Shown here piece by piece: positions 7,544-14,996 of a stretch of DNA of 23,623 nucleotides; position 1 is the first letter of the stretch; every line of letters starts with the position of its first letter. The translations under genes and the position numbers were made by a program. The notes beneath the pieces were generated by a model. That model was not told the DNA's origin and did not search any database. It was given only the letters and a program-made list of their open reading frames with translations. The stretch is from Gammaproteobacteria bacterium (GTDB lineage: Bacteria > Pseudomonadota > Gammaproteobacteria > Steroidobacterales > BM003): contig JAPHSC010000277.1 of NCBI GenBank assembly GCA_026193125.1, positions 1 to 23,623 of the forward strand. The letters are read 5' to 3'.

Positions 7544-7648
7544 CTACTCGCCGGGAGACCGAAGCAGCCCGCGTTCAAGCTTTGACCGCATGGCGCTGCC
7601 GTCCAGTTCTTCAAAACCCGGCGCCAACGGAACCAGTACACAACTCAC
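7544..7648 (-). CDS. 34-codon ORF with DJ-1/PfpI-like N-terminus (remnant or small protein)
   Basis: This frame starts with GTG at 7648, overlapping the deacetylase stop codon in the 4-nt pattern GTGA, and ends with TAG 11 nt before the GGDEF start. The first 14 residues, MSCVLVPLAPGFEE, closely match the first beta strand and following turn of DJ-1/PfpI/YajL proteins (pattern VLVPLAxGFEExE). After the next Leu-Asp the likeness ends; the remaining 18 residues are SAMRSKLERGLLRSPGE-like and basic. I infer either the 5' stump of a deleted DJ-1 gene still in its operon position, or a genuine small protein. No catalytic cysteine region is present, so it cannot be a working DJ-1 enzyme. Confidence 0.5.
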   Translation of the reverse strand: MSCVLVPLAPGFEELDGSAMRSKLERGLLRSPGE

Positions 7649-8430
7649 TGATCATCTCCGTATGCAAGATTGATCAACTGACTGGCCGGTACCAGGCGCA
7701 CGCCAGCACGTTCCAGTTCCGGTAGCCGCCGCTCCAACATGGCCAATGTGCTGGGATAGGGATGCCCGATAGCCACCGCATAGCCCTGTTCGCGAGCAAG
7801 CGCCAACAAGCGATCAAATTCCATCGAGACCGCAACGGGATCCGGGTCTGTATCCAGGAATACGTTGCGTCGAACCGCAGGTACGCCGACTTCATGCGCC
7901 ATTTGCAAGGCCACGCTTCTCGCCGTAGTGAAGCTGTCTACGAAAAACAGGTGTCTGCTCTCGAGCGCCTGCATGAGCCAGGTCATGTGACCCGGGTGCC
8001 TGGTTAGCAGGCTGCCCATGTGATTGTTTACGCCCACCGCATGGGGAACCGACGCCAGGTCAGCGTCCAGGGTGCTCAGGAATTCCCGGGACCCGGTATC
8101 CAGCCAGATTTCTCCCGGGTCCGGTCGATAGAGGCTGTCTGCAGGCTGCAAGGGCAGGTGCAACATCACTTCTATGCCCCTGGCGTAGGCATCCTCTGCA
8201 AATTCACGCGCGAAGGGTGTATGCGGAAGAATGGACACGGTAACCTGACCGGGTAAAGCCAAAACGCGGCTTCCTTCCATTCCCCGGTAACCAAGATCGT
8301 CGATAATGATTGCGACGGTGGGGTGTTTCAGCGGCAGGGTGGGACTGGCCACATCGGCTGCTGCTGTGCCCGCCAGAAGAATCAAGAGGCTTGAACACAA
8401 GCCAGCCAGCATGCTGTTGCGGCTTGTCAC
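7645..8430 (-). CDS. Divergent polysaccharide deacetylase family protein (YibQ/DUF610)
   Basis: A 261-residue exported protein. An N-terminal signal peptide (hydrophobic residues 7-21, likely cut after Ala-Ala-Ala near residue 25) precedes a divergent NodB-like fold. Recognisable words are AIIIDDLGY, VMLHLPLQP, GVNNHMGS, FFVDSFTT and AIGHPYPSTL, which carry the usual Asp and His residues of the family. It is expected in the periplasm and probably acts on or near peptidoglycan; no substrate is established. The GTG start at 8430 overlaps the protease stop as GTGA; an ATG six codons in is possible but less suited. In E. coli, yibQ also follows envC, which supports a cell-envelope role. Confidence 0.9.
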   Translation of the reverse strand: MTSRNSMLAGLCSSLLILLAGTAAADVASPTLPLKHPTVAIIIDDLGYRGMEGSRVLALPGQVTVSILPHTPFAREFAEDAYARGIEVMLHLPLQPADSLYRPDPGEIWLDTGSREFLSTLDADLASVPHAVGVNNHMGSLLTRHPGHMTWLMQALESRHLFFVDSFTTARSVALQMAHEVGVPAVRRNVFLDTDPDPVAVSMEFDRLLALAREQGYAVAIGHPYPSTLAMLERRLPELERAGVRLVPASQLINLAYGDDQ

Positions 8431-9665
8431 TGGGCCTTGCTTTGCAGAATTGGCTGTCGGTCCTTCAGGTTCTTTATGGCCGCTACCAGGACCGGGTCGT
8501 CCACTTCAATCGGAATGCCCGAGGGCGTGATGACCGTGCTGTCGCCGACTTCCCGCAACACCTCCACATCCGGTTTAATTCCAACCTCGTGGATTGAGGC
8601 CCCGGAAGGAGTGAAATACCGGGAGGTGGTGAGTTTGATGGCGCGGCCATTTGACAGCGGCATTACCGTTTGTACCGAGCCCTTGCCAAACGTGTGGCTG
8701 CCCACCAGCACGGCTCTGCCATTATCATGCAGGGCCCCGGCAACAATTTCCGAGGCCGAGGCTGACCCGTTGTTCACCAGCACCACCAGGGGCTGCCCGT
8801 CCAGCAAATCGCCGGCTTGGGCGCTCATGCTGAAGCGGGCGTCGTCCACCCTTCCTTCAGCGCTAACGATCAGGCCGCGCTCCAGGAACAGGTCAGAGAC
8901 CCGGACCGCTGCATCAAGCAAGCCTCCGGGGTTGTTGCGAAGGTCCAGCACCAGGCCCTTCAGCCGACCTCCATTGTCCTGTAGCAAGCCTGCGGCGGCG
9001 CGCTCAAGATCTCTGCCGGTGGTTTCTGAAAAGTGGGTAATGCGGATGTAGCCGAAGCCCGGCTCCAGGCTCCTGGCCTTGACCGAGGCTACCTGGATCA
9101 ACTCGCGGGCCAGGGTGAGGCTGCGTATTTCACCGGAACCTGATCCGCGTATCCCCAATACCATGCTGGTTCCCGGTTCGCCGCGCATCCTGGAAATCGT
9201 GTCATCCAGCTTATCCGGACTCACCGGCGCGCCATCGATGCTGAGTATGACATCCCCGGACTGTATCCCGGCCCTGGCGGCCGGGCCGCTATCAATTGGT
9301 GAAACGATGGTGACCTGTCCGTCCTGCATGACCACTTCCACGCCAATACCCGAATATTGACCGGCGGTGCTGATTCTCACTTCCTGATACTCAGCGGAGT
9401 CCAGAAACGCTGAATAGGGGTCCAATCCCGCTACCATGCTGCGGACCGCGCCTTCAATGAGCGTATGCTCGTCGATCTCGTCCACGTAATCGGTTCGCAC
9501 CCGTTCCAGCACCTCTGCGAACAAGCGAACGTCTTCGGTCGGTAAGGGTTGGCTCAGTTGTGCCAGGGGCTGTCGGTCTGCACGCACAGCGGTGCCCAGC
9601 GACAGCGTCAGGCCAAGAACGGTGCCTACCGCCAGAGCAAGCACACTGCGCATGCGTAAGGACAT
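8427..9665 (-). CDS. ctpA: S41 carboxy-terminal processing protease (CtpA type)
   Basis: A 412-residue exported serine protease. A signal peptide or anchor lies at residues 1-29. The N-terminal cap contains DYVDE and the LDPYSAFLD word, the PDZ domain spans about 95-175, and the S41 catalytic core about 190-370. The catalytic serine is S303 in GSASASE, and the lysine is K328 in FGKGSVQ, 25 residues later, the spacing seen in E. coli Tsp. In Pseudomonas, CtpA degrades peptidoglycan cross-link hydrolases with a lipoprotein partner; that use here is inferred. The ATG has AGGGAG 6 nt upstream. It sits between envC and the deacetylase gene, as in other gammaproteobacteria. A perfect 8-bp stem lies in the 95-nt gap from envC. 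Confidence 0.95.
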   Translation of the reverse strand: MSLRMRSVLALAVGTVLGLTLSLGTAVRADRQPLAQLSQPLPTEDVRLFAEVLERVRTDYVDEIDEHTLIEGAVRSMVAGLDPYSAFLDSAEYQEVRISTAGQYSGIGVEVVMQDGQVTIVSPIDSGPAARAGIQSGDVILSIDGAPVSPDKLDDTISRMRGEPGTSMVLGIRGSGSGEIRSLTLARELIQVASVKARSLEPGFGYIRITHFSETTGRDLERAAAGLLQDNGGRLKGLVLDLRNNPGGLLDAAVRVSDLFLERGLIVSAEGRVDDARFSMSAQAGDLLDGQPLVVLVNNGSASASEIVAGALHDNGRAVLVGSHTFGKGSVQTVMPLSNGRAIKLTTSRYFTPSGASIHEVGIKPDVEVLREVGDSTVITPSGIPIEVDDPVLVAAIKNLKDRQPILQSKAQ

Positions 9666-9720
9666 TGATAACTCCCTAAGACTCGTCCCAAAAGCGTACC
9701 ACAGGCTTGCGTCACGAACA

Positions 9721-9756
9721 GCCGGGCGTTATGCAGCAGGAGACATAACGCTGGGC
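9721..9756 (-). other. Stem-loop between envC and ctpA
   Basis: GCGTTATG (9726-9733) and CATAACGC (9744-9751) form a perfect 8-bp stem with a 10-nt loop. It can extend by a G-U pair and, past one mismatch, by GCC/GGC (9721-9723 and 9754-9756). It begins a few bases after the envC stop codon. No T tract follows on the minus strand, so it is not a classic terminator. An mRNA-processing or 3'-end-protecting hairpin that sets the envC to ctpA ratio is an inference. Confidence 0.5.
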
Positions 9757-9760
9757 CCGA

Positions 9761-10918
9761 CTAGCGCTTGGCCAGGGGCTTGGCGAACCAGCGGTGGGGG
9801 TTCTGCGAGACCTTGCCCTTGCGTATCTCAAAGTACAAGGCCGGCTCTGCACGTCCACCACTTTCCCCTGCAGTCGCCAGTACATCCCCGGGGGCAACCC
9901 AGTCGCCGGCTGCAACATAGACCGTGTCATTGTGGCCATACAAACTCATATAGCCGTCACCATGCTCAAGGATCACCAGCAAACCCATACCCGGGAGCCA
10001 GTCTGCATAGGCCACCCTGCCATGATAAATAGCACGGATTTCAGAGCCTTGCCGGGTTCCCACCAGGACCCCGTTCCACTTGATACGCTGGCCTGCGCGC
10101 GGCTGACCAAAATCTGCAAGTAGCCTGCCAGATACCGGCCAGGCCAGTTTTCCGCGCAAGCTGGCAAAGGGTTCCTGGGCCTGGACCGGAAACTCTCCGA
10201 GCACCGCACGCAGTTCCTGAACCAGTTTTTCCAGCACCCTGGCCTGTTCTTCCAGTTGTGCGACCTGGGTGCCCTTGGAAGCCAGATCCTGGTCCAGACG
10301 GGCGACCGCGTCGGCGCGCTGCGACCTGGCATTTTCCAGCCGGCTCAATTCATCCGTTCGCTCTTTTTCCAGCTGCTCCAGTCTGGCAATCTCCTTTTCC
10401 AGCTCGGCATCCACTTCCTGTAGCGCCAGAATCTGGCCGCTTACCCGGTCTATGGTTTTGGCCCGCATGCGATTGAAGTAATCGTAGTACACCATCATGC
10501 GTCCGAGCCTGGCCGGATCTTCCTGGTTTAGCAGCAGTTTCAGGCGCTCTTCACGGCCGGCCACGTAAGCGGCCCTGACCTGACCCGACAAGGCAGCTTG
10601 CTCGTGCCCAAGCTCGCCGAGTAGTTCATTGCGTTCGGCTGACAGCTTGTTGCGCCTGGCCTGACCGGCCTGACGCTGGGTGGAAATCTCCCGCAGCTTG
10701 CGGTTTATCAAGCCAATTTGCTGCTCTGCCTCCTGCACCGCCGACTGGGCCTGGCTGCGCTTGCGGGTGTCGCGGTCAATGTCCTGCTTGATGGCGTCGA
10801 TGCGCTGCCGCAGCTCCGTCAGCTCTGCTTCCCGACCTCCCGCGGCCAGCGCCAAACCGCCGTTCAGACAGGCAAACAGGGCTACCAGGGGTAGCAAATG
10901 GGCAAACCGGGCTCTCAT
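9761..10918 (-). CDS. envC: EnvC-like murein hydrolase activator (degenerate M23/LytM)
   Basis: A 385-residue periplasmic protein. A signal peptide covers about residues 1-26 and a long coiled coil about 30-245. The C-terminal LytM domain spans about 260-380. As in E. coli EnvC, the catalytic metal ligands are mostly gone: KWNG replaces the usual His-x-Gly, and LYFEIR replaces His-Phe-Glu, while one His remains in LYGHN. Such proteins do not cut peptidoglycan; they activate AmiA/AmiB amidases at the septum together with FtsEX. The ATG at 10918 is chosen. A TTG three codons upstream (10927) has AAAGG 8 nt before it and cannot be excluded. It is divergent from the rhodanese gene by 105 nt and heads the ctpA-deacetylase series. 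Confidence 0.93.
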   Translation of the reverse strand: MRARFAHLLPLVALFACLNGGLALAAGGREAELTELRQRIDAIKQDIDRDTRKRSQAQSAVQEAEQQIGLINRKLREISTQRQAGQARRNKLSAERNELLGELGHEQAALSGQVRAAYVAGREERLKLLLNQEDPARLGRMMVYYDYFNRMRAKTIDRVSGQILALQEVDAELEKEIARLEQLEKERTDELSRLENARSQRADAVARLDQDLASKGTQVAQLEEQARVLEKLVQELRAVLGEFPVQAQEPFASLRGKLAWPVSGRLLADFGQPRAGQRIKWNGVLVGTRQGSEIRAIYHGRVAYADWLPGMGLLVILEHGDGYMSLYGHNDTVYVAAGDWVAPGDVLATAGESGGRAEPALYFEIRKGKVSQNPHRWFAKPLAKR

Positions 10919-10986
10919 GGGCTGCAAAGTGTAGGCCTTTTCGAGCCCCGCTCAAGCAGTGGGTCGTTCAGCGCCGCCGGATTCGC

Positions 10987-10992
10987 TATAAT
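10987..10992 (+). promoter_or_regulatory. Sigma-70 -10 box for the rhodanese-grxC-secB-gpsA operon
   Basis: A perfect TATAAT hexamer lies 31 nt before the ATG of the rhodanese gene, inside the 105-nt divergent gap with envC. The -35 region at the expected distance (TCGTTC or CGTTCA near 10964-10970) is poor. The predicted start site is near 10999, which would give a leader of about 25 nt. Confidence 0.65.
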
Positions 10993-11023
10993 GCGCGCCC
11001 CTCAACCAAGGTTTCACCTCCCT

Positions 11024-11467
11024 ATGGACCAGATTATTGAGTTCGCCAATTCCCACGTGATGCTGGCAGTGTCCGCCATCGCGGTAACATTGATGGCCCT
11101 TATTTACGAGATCCGGTTAAAGACCCAGGGCTTCAGGGAAATAGCGGCCGCCGACAGCGTGCGACTGATTAACCAGGGCGCGATGGTAATGGACCTGCGC
11201 AAACGCGAACAATTCAATGCCGGGCATATCATTAACGCCAGGAATATTGAGCCCGACCAGCTGGACGCCAAGTTGGCTGACTTGAAAAACAATCTGGAGC
11301 AACCCATTGTTGTTTGCTGCGATAGCGGGATTTCCAGCGGTCGGGTGGCCGCCAGATTGCATAAACAGGGCTTCACCCAGGTTTACAATCTGAAAGGCGG
11401 CCTGGCTGCCTGGCGCAATGAGAACTACCCGCTTGAATCCAAGGGTTCTCAAAGGAAGGGAAAATGA
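11024..11467 (+). CDS. Membrane-anchored rhodanese-like protein (YibN type)
   Basis: A 147-residue protein. One N-terminal membrane helix (about residues 12-29) is followed by a rhodanese domain (about 38-135). The active-site loop is VVCCDSGISSG, with C99 in the catalytic position and an extra Cys at 98; GGLAAW near 125-130 is another rhodanese signature. It probably handles sulfane sulfur at the inner face of the membrane, and E. coli YibN occupies the same operon position. The ATG at 11024 gives the usual N-terminus; the frame stays open upstream but has no family likeness there. The ribosome site is weak (AAGG 12 nt upstream). The stop overlaps the grxC start as ATGA. Confidence 0.92.
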   Translation: MDQIIEFANSHVMLAVSAIAVTLMALIYEIRLKTQGFREIAAADSVRLINQGAMVMDLRKREQFNAGHIINARNIEPDQLDAKLADLKNNLEQPIVVCCDSGISSGRVAARLHKQGFTQVYNLKGGLAAWRNENYPLESKGSQRKGK

Positions 11468-11736
11468 ACAACGAAATCGTGATGTACGCAAGCGCCTGGT
11501 GTGGCTACTGCCACAGGGCACGATCGTTGTTACAGTCCAAGAACGTCGAGTTCACGGAAGTAGTGATCGACGGCAACTCCGAATTGCGCAGACAGATGAT
11601 CGCCCGGACAGGAAGGCAAACAGTACCCCAGATTTTCATCGGCGAGCGCCACCTTGGCGGTTGCGACGAATTGGTGGCACTGGAGCTTGCCGGTGAGCTG
11701 GACGCCCTGCTGGTCGGAAAGTCCATTACGGCCTGA
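11464..11736 (+). CDS. grxC: Glutaredoxin 3
   Basis: A 90-residue dithiol glutaredoxin. The active site is CGYC (C13-C16) where E. coli Grx3 has CPYC. TVPQIFI carries the cis-proline, and GGCDEL is the glutathione-binding loop, here with an extra cysteine. It reduces disulfides with glutathione, including ribonucleotide reductase, in the cytoplasm. The start overlaps the rhodanese stop by 4 nt (ATGA), and AAAGGAAGGG lies just upstream as ribosome site. It precedes secB by 39 AT-rich bases, the common gammaproteobacterial order. Confidence 0.95.
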   Translation: MNNEIVMYASAWCGYCHRARSLLQSKNVEFTEVVIDGNSELRRQMIARTGRQTVPQIFIGERHLGGCDELVALELAGELDALLVGKSITA

Positions 11737-11775
11737 GCACTTTTGAATTAAAACAACATTTTAGGAACCAGACTG

Positions 11776-12279
11776 ATGACTGAAGACAACATTACACCGG
11801 CAGCAGGCGCCGCCGAGGCCACAGGCCCCCAGCTTTCCCTGCAGCGTTTTTATCTGAAGGACTGCTCCTTCGAATCACCCAGCCCGATCGAGACTTTCCA
11901 GGCGATGGCCCAGTGGAAGCCCCAGATGAACATGAACCTCACCAGCAGCAACACTGCGGTAGGCGACAATGCTCGGGAAGTCGTACTCAAGGTCGAGGTA
12001 GAGGTAAAGCAGGACGAAAAAACCCTTTACCTGGTGGAAGTGCACCAGGCCGGGTTGTTCCTGATTACCGGCATCGAGGGCGATGACCTAAAGCAAATCC
12101 TGGCCAGCTACTGCCCCTCATTGCTCTATCCTTACGCGCGCGAGGCGATTTCTGACCTGGTCACCAAGGGCGGATTCCCACAGCTTTTGCTGCAACCCAT
12201 GAATTTTGATCGCCTTTATCAGCAAGCCCAGGAGCAGGCCAAGGCCAGCGTCGCGGCGCCAACTGCAGGAAATGCCTGA
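11776..12279 (+). CDS. secB: Protein-export chaperone SecB
   Basis: A 167-residue cytoplasmic chaperone that holds pre-proteins unfolded and passes them to SecA. The SecB core starts near residue 16 with SLQRFYLKDCSFESP. It has TVLE-like beta strands (VVLKVEVEVKQ), the YCPSLLYPYAREAISDLV segment, and GGFPQLLLQPMNF, all hallmark words. Acidic N-terminal and Ala-rich C-terminal tails flank the core. The ATG has TAGGAA 9 nt upstream. The stop codon TGA at 12277-12279 coincides with the proposed start of gpsA, so the two are tightly coupled. Confidence 0.97.
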   Translation: MTEDNITPAAGAAEATGPQLSLQRFYLKDCSFESPSPIETFQAMAQWKPQMNMNLTSSNTAVGDNAREVVLKVEVEVKQDEKTLYLVEVHQAGLFLITGIEGDDLKQILASYCPSLLYPYAREAISDLVTKGGFPQLLLQPMNFDRLYQQAQEQAKASVAAPTAGNA

Positions 12280-13286
12280 TTAACAGCACGCAAAAATCGT
12301 CCATCCTGGTCGTCGGTGCCGGTTCCTGGGGAACCGCACTGGCCATCCAGTTCGCGCGCGCGGGCAGGCATACCTTGTTGTGGGGCCGCGCTGACGATAA
12401 ACCTGAATTGCTGCAGCAAGAGCGTGAAAACCGCCGTTATCTTCCCGGAGCGATGTTTCCTGATCCCCTGGAAATAGAACCAGACCTGGTGGCGGGCCTG
12501 CAGCGCACCAGGAACGTTCTGATCGCTGTGCCCAGTCACGCATTCCGCAAGACACTTGAAGACATTCAGCCACACTTGCGCTCCGACGCGCGCCTGGCCT
12601 GGGCCACCAAGGGATTCGAACTGGCTACCGGCAAGCTGCCGCACCAGGTGGCCGAGGAAATATTCGGCTCAAAAATACCCCTGGCTGTGCTCTCGGGTCC
12701 GACCTTCGCCCGTGAAGTGGGCGCAGGTCTGCCCACTGCCCTGACCGTGGCCGCAACAGACCCGGAGTTTGCCCGGGACCTTGCCAGCGACATTTCCAGT
12801 GACAATTTCCGCGCCTACACCAGCGATGACCTGGTGGGAGTGGAGGTCGGCGGGGCGGTAAAGAACGTGCTGGCGATCGGGGCCGGCATATGCGACGGGC
12901 TGGGCTTTGGCTCCAACACTCGCATAGCGATGATTAATCGTGGCCTCGTGGAAATGACCCGCCTGGGTATCGCACTTGGGGCCAACAAGGATACCTTTAT
13001 GGGCCTGGCCGGTATGGGTGACCTGGTGCTCACCTGCACTGACAATCAATCACGTAACCGGCGCATGGGCCTGGCCCTGGCTTCGGGCCAGGGTATTGAG
13101 CAGGCTCAAAAGGAGATCGACCAGGTGGTGGAAGGCGTGCTGGCAGCCAAGGCGGTCTGGAGCGTCTCGCGCGCGCTGAATGTAGACATGCCCATTTGTG
13201 AGCAAATCTATCTCATCCTGTATGAGAACAAGCCTCCCCAGGCGGCGGTGGAGGCATTGATGGGTCGCGAACTGCGGCCGGAATAA
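12279..13286 (+). CDS. gpsA: Glycerol-3-phosphate dehydrogenase (NAD(P)+), ATT or CTG start
   Basis: A protein of 335 residues if it starts at ATT 12279, or 336 from CTG 12276. The N-terminal Rossmann motif is VVGAGSWGTALA (about residues 11-22). Later words are WATKGFE (K111), VLSGPTFAREVG, GGAVKNVLAIGAGICDG (K195) and AGMGDLVLTC, all typical of GpsA. It reduces dihydroxyacetone phosphate to sn-glycerol 3-phosphate for phospholipid synthesis. In this frame no ATG, GTG or TTG exists between an upstream stop at 12207-12209 and a TTG at 12375, which lies after the nucleotide-binding motif. AGGA at 12267-12270 is placed correctly for CTG or ATT. The total length then matches the family. The ATT overlaps the secB TGA by one base, as TGATG overlaps do elsewhere. 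Confidence 0.93.
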   Translation: MNSTQKSSILVVGAGSWGTALAIQFARAGRHTLLWGRADDKPELLQQERENRRYLPGAMFPDPLEIEPDLVAGLQRTRNVLIAVPSHAFRKTLEDIQPHLRSDARLAWATKGFELATGKLPHQVAEEIFGSKIPLAVLSGPTFAREVGAGLPTALTVAATDPEFARDLASDISSDNFRAYTSDDLVGVEVGGAVKNVLAIGAGICDGLGFGSNTRIAMINRGLVEMTRLGIALGANKDTFMGLAGMGDLVLTCTDNQSRNRRMGLALASGQGIEQAQKEIDQVVEGVLAAKAVWSVSRALNVDMPICEQIYLILYENKPPQAAVEALMGRELRPE

Positions 13287-13361
13287 ATCAGAGACTCCCT
13301 AGAGCCCATCTCATCCAGGGTGCATAATCCGCCCACCCCTCTAGGATCCAGGACGCGTCAC

Positions 13362-14996
13362 ATGCTCAGCAACCTTTCCCTGCACGACCTGAAGGGAAAC
13401 CTCTTCGGCGGTCTGACCGCCGGCGTCGTGGCCCTGCCGCTGGCATTGGCCTTTGGCGTGGCCTCCGGCGCAGGTCCTGTGGCCGGTTTGTATGGCGCTA
13501 TCATGGTGGGGTTTTTTGCCGCTCTTTTTGGCGGCACCCCGGCGCAGATTTCCGGGCCCACCGGGCCCATGACCATCGTATTCGCCTCGGTCTTCGTGCA
13601 ATTCTCCCACCTGCCTGCCGCCGCCTTTACCGTGGTGATGCTTGCCGGATTGATCCAGGTCGGTTTCGGCATGGCGAAACTCGGTCGCTACATAAATTTC
13701 ATACCCTACCCGGTGGTCTCGGGCTTCATGAGCGGTATCGGCTGCATTCTGATTATCATGCAACTGGATCACATGGTCGGTCACCCGGCAACCCCGGGTA
13801 TCCTCGAGGCCCTGGCAGCCGGCATGAATATCTTTTCCCGGCCAAACATGCACGCGGTGGTTATCGGCCTGGTATCCCTGGCTATATGCCTGTTCACTCC
13901 GGGGCGCATCTCCCGAGTGCTCCCTTCGCCGTTGATAGCGTTACTGGTCGGTACCGGTATGGTGCTGGGCGGGCTGGACCAGGCACCCGTCATTGGCAAC
14001 ATCCCCTCCGGCCTGCCAAGTCTGCATCTGCCGGTGTTCGACAGCGCCCTGCTGGGAGACATGTTGTTTGCGGCCCTGGTCCTGGCGGCCCTGGGATCCA
14101 TAGACAGCCTGCTCACCTCGGTGGTGGCGGATAGCGCCACGGGCACCTTCCACGATTCCGACCGGGAGTTGATCGGCCAGGGCATAGGCAACCTGGCTGC
14201 GGGCCTGGTTGGCGGTATCCCCGGCGCCGGCGCAACCATACGCACGGTAAGCAATATACGGGCCGGTGGCAGCAGTCCCCTCTCGGGCATGATTCACGCC
14301 ATGTTGCTGCTGGCCGTGGTGCTGGGCCTGGGACAATACGCCGCTCACATCCCCTACGCCGCACTGGCGGGTGTGTTGATCAAGGTTGGTATGGATGTCA
14401 TCGATTGGCCTTATTTGCGCCGGCTGCGTCATTCCCCTTTGTCCGGCACCATGTTGATGCTGGTAGTGCTGACCCTGACCGTGCTGACCAATGTCATCAC
14501 CGCGGTGGCGGCCGGCATGGTCATGGCGAGCCTGCGCTTCGTCAAGGAAATGGCTGATCTACAGCTCGAATCCATCAAGCACTATACCGCCGGGACCGAA
14601 AACTCTGCATTGAGTCAGGCCGAGGCCCAGGCCCTGCATGACTGCAAGGGGCGTGTGCTGCTATTGCACTTTCTCGGCCCCCTCAGCTTCGGCGCCGCCA
14701 ACGGCGTTGTTCGCCGGGCCGCTACACTGGATCCGCACGAGGTATTGATCCTGGATTTGAGTGATGTGCCAAGCATAGACCTCAGCGCAGCAATGGCCCT
14801 GGAAAACATTATCCGCGGCAGTCGCAATCGCAACGAAGAGATCATCCTGGTGGGGCTGAACAGGCGTGTCGCACGCCTCTTCAGCCAGATGAAAATTATT
14901 GAACTGGTAAAAGAAACCCATCGCGTTGAAGACCGCACCCAGTCACTCGAGCTCGCTACCCGGATTCTGCAGGATCGCGACGCCGACATCGCCTGA
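13362..14996 (+). CDS. SulP/SLC26-family anion transporter with STAS domain
   Basis: A 544-residue inner-membrane protein. The transport domain (about residues 10-410) has LTAGVVALPLALAFGVASG and GTPAQISGPTGPMT, the latter a SulP signature, and GLVGGIPGAGATIRTVSN farther on. A C-terminal STAS domain (about 435-530) contains VLILDLSDVPSIDLSAAMAL. It should exchange or import anions such as sulfate or bicarbonate; the substrate is not resolved. The frame opens at a GTG at 13320, but the ATG at 13362 with AGGA 8 nt upstream fits the family. It follows gpsA by 75 nt. Its TGA abuts the trmL stop on the other strand in the palindrome TGATCA, with no spacer. Confidence 0.93.
   Translation: MLSNLSLHDLKGNLFGGLTAGVVALPLALAFGVASGAGPVAGLYGAIMVGFFAALFGGTPAQISGPTGPMTIVFASVFVQFSHLPAAAFTVVMLAGLIQVGFGMAKLGRYINFIPYPVVSGFMSGIGCILIIMQLDHMVGHPATPGILEALAAGMNIFSRPNMHAVVIGLVSLAICLFTPGRISRVLPSPLIALLVGTGMVLGGLDQAPVIGNIPSGLPSLHLPVFDSALLGDMLFAALVLAALGSIDSLLTSVVADSATGTFHDSDRELIGQGIGNLAAGLVGGIPGAGATIRTVSNIRAGGSSPLSGMIHAMLLLAVVLGLGQYAAHIPYAALAGVLIKVGMDVIDWPYLRRLRHSPLSGTMLMLVVLTLTVLTNVITAVAAGMVMASLRFVKEMADLQLESIKHYTAGTENSALSQAEAQALHDCKGRVLLLHFLGPLSFGAANGVVRRAATLDPHEVLILDLSDVPSIDLSAAMALENIIRGSRNRNEEIILVGLNRRVARLFSQMKIIELVKETHRVEDRTQSLELATRILQDRDADIA

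Noticed and set aside
12375..13286. gpsA starting at the TTG at 12375.
   Set aside because: This would remove the whole nucleotide-binding motif VVGAGSWGTA, which is encoded in frame just upstream.
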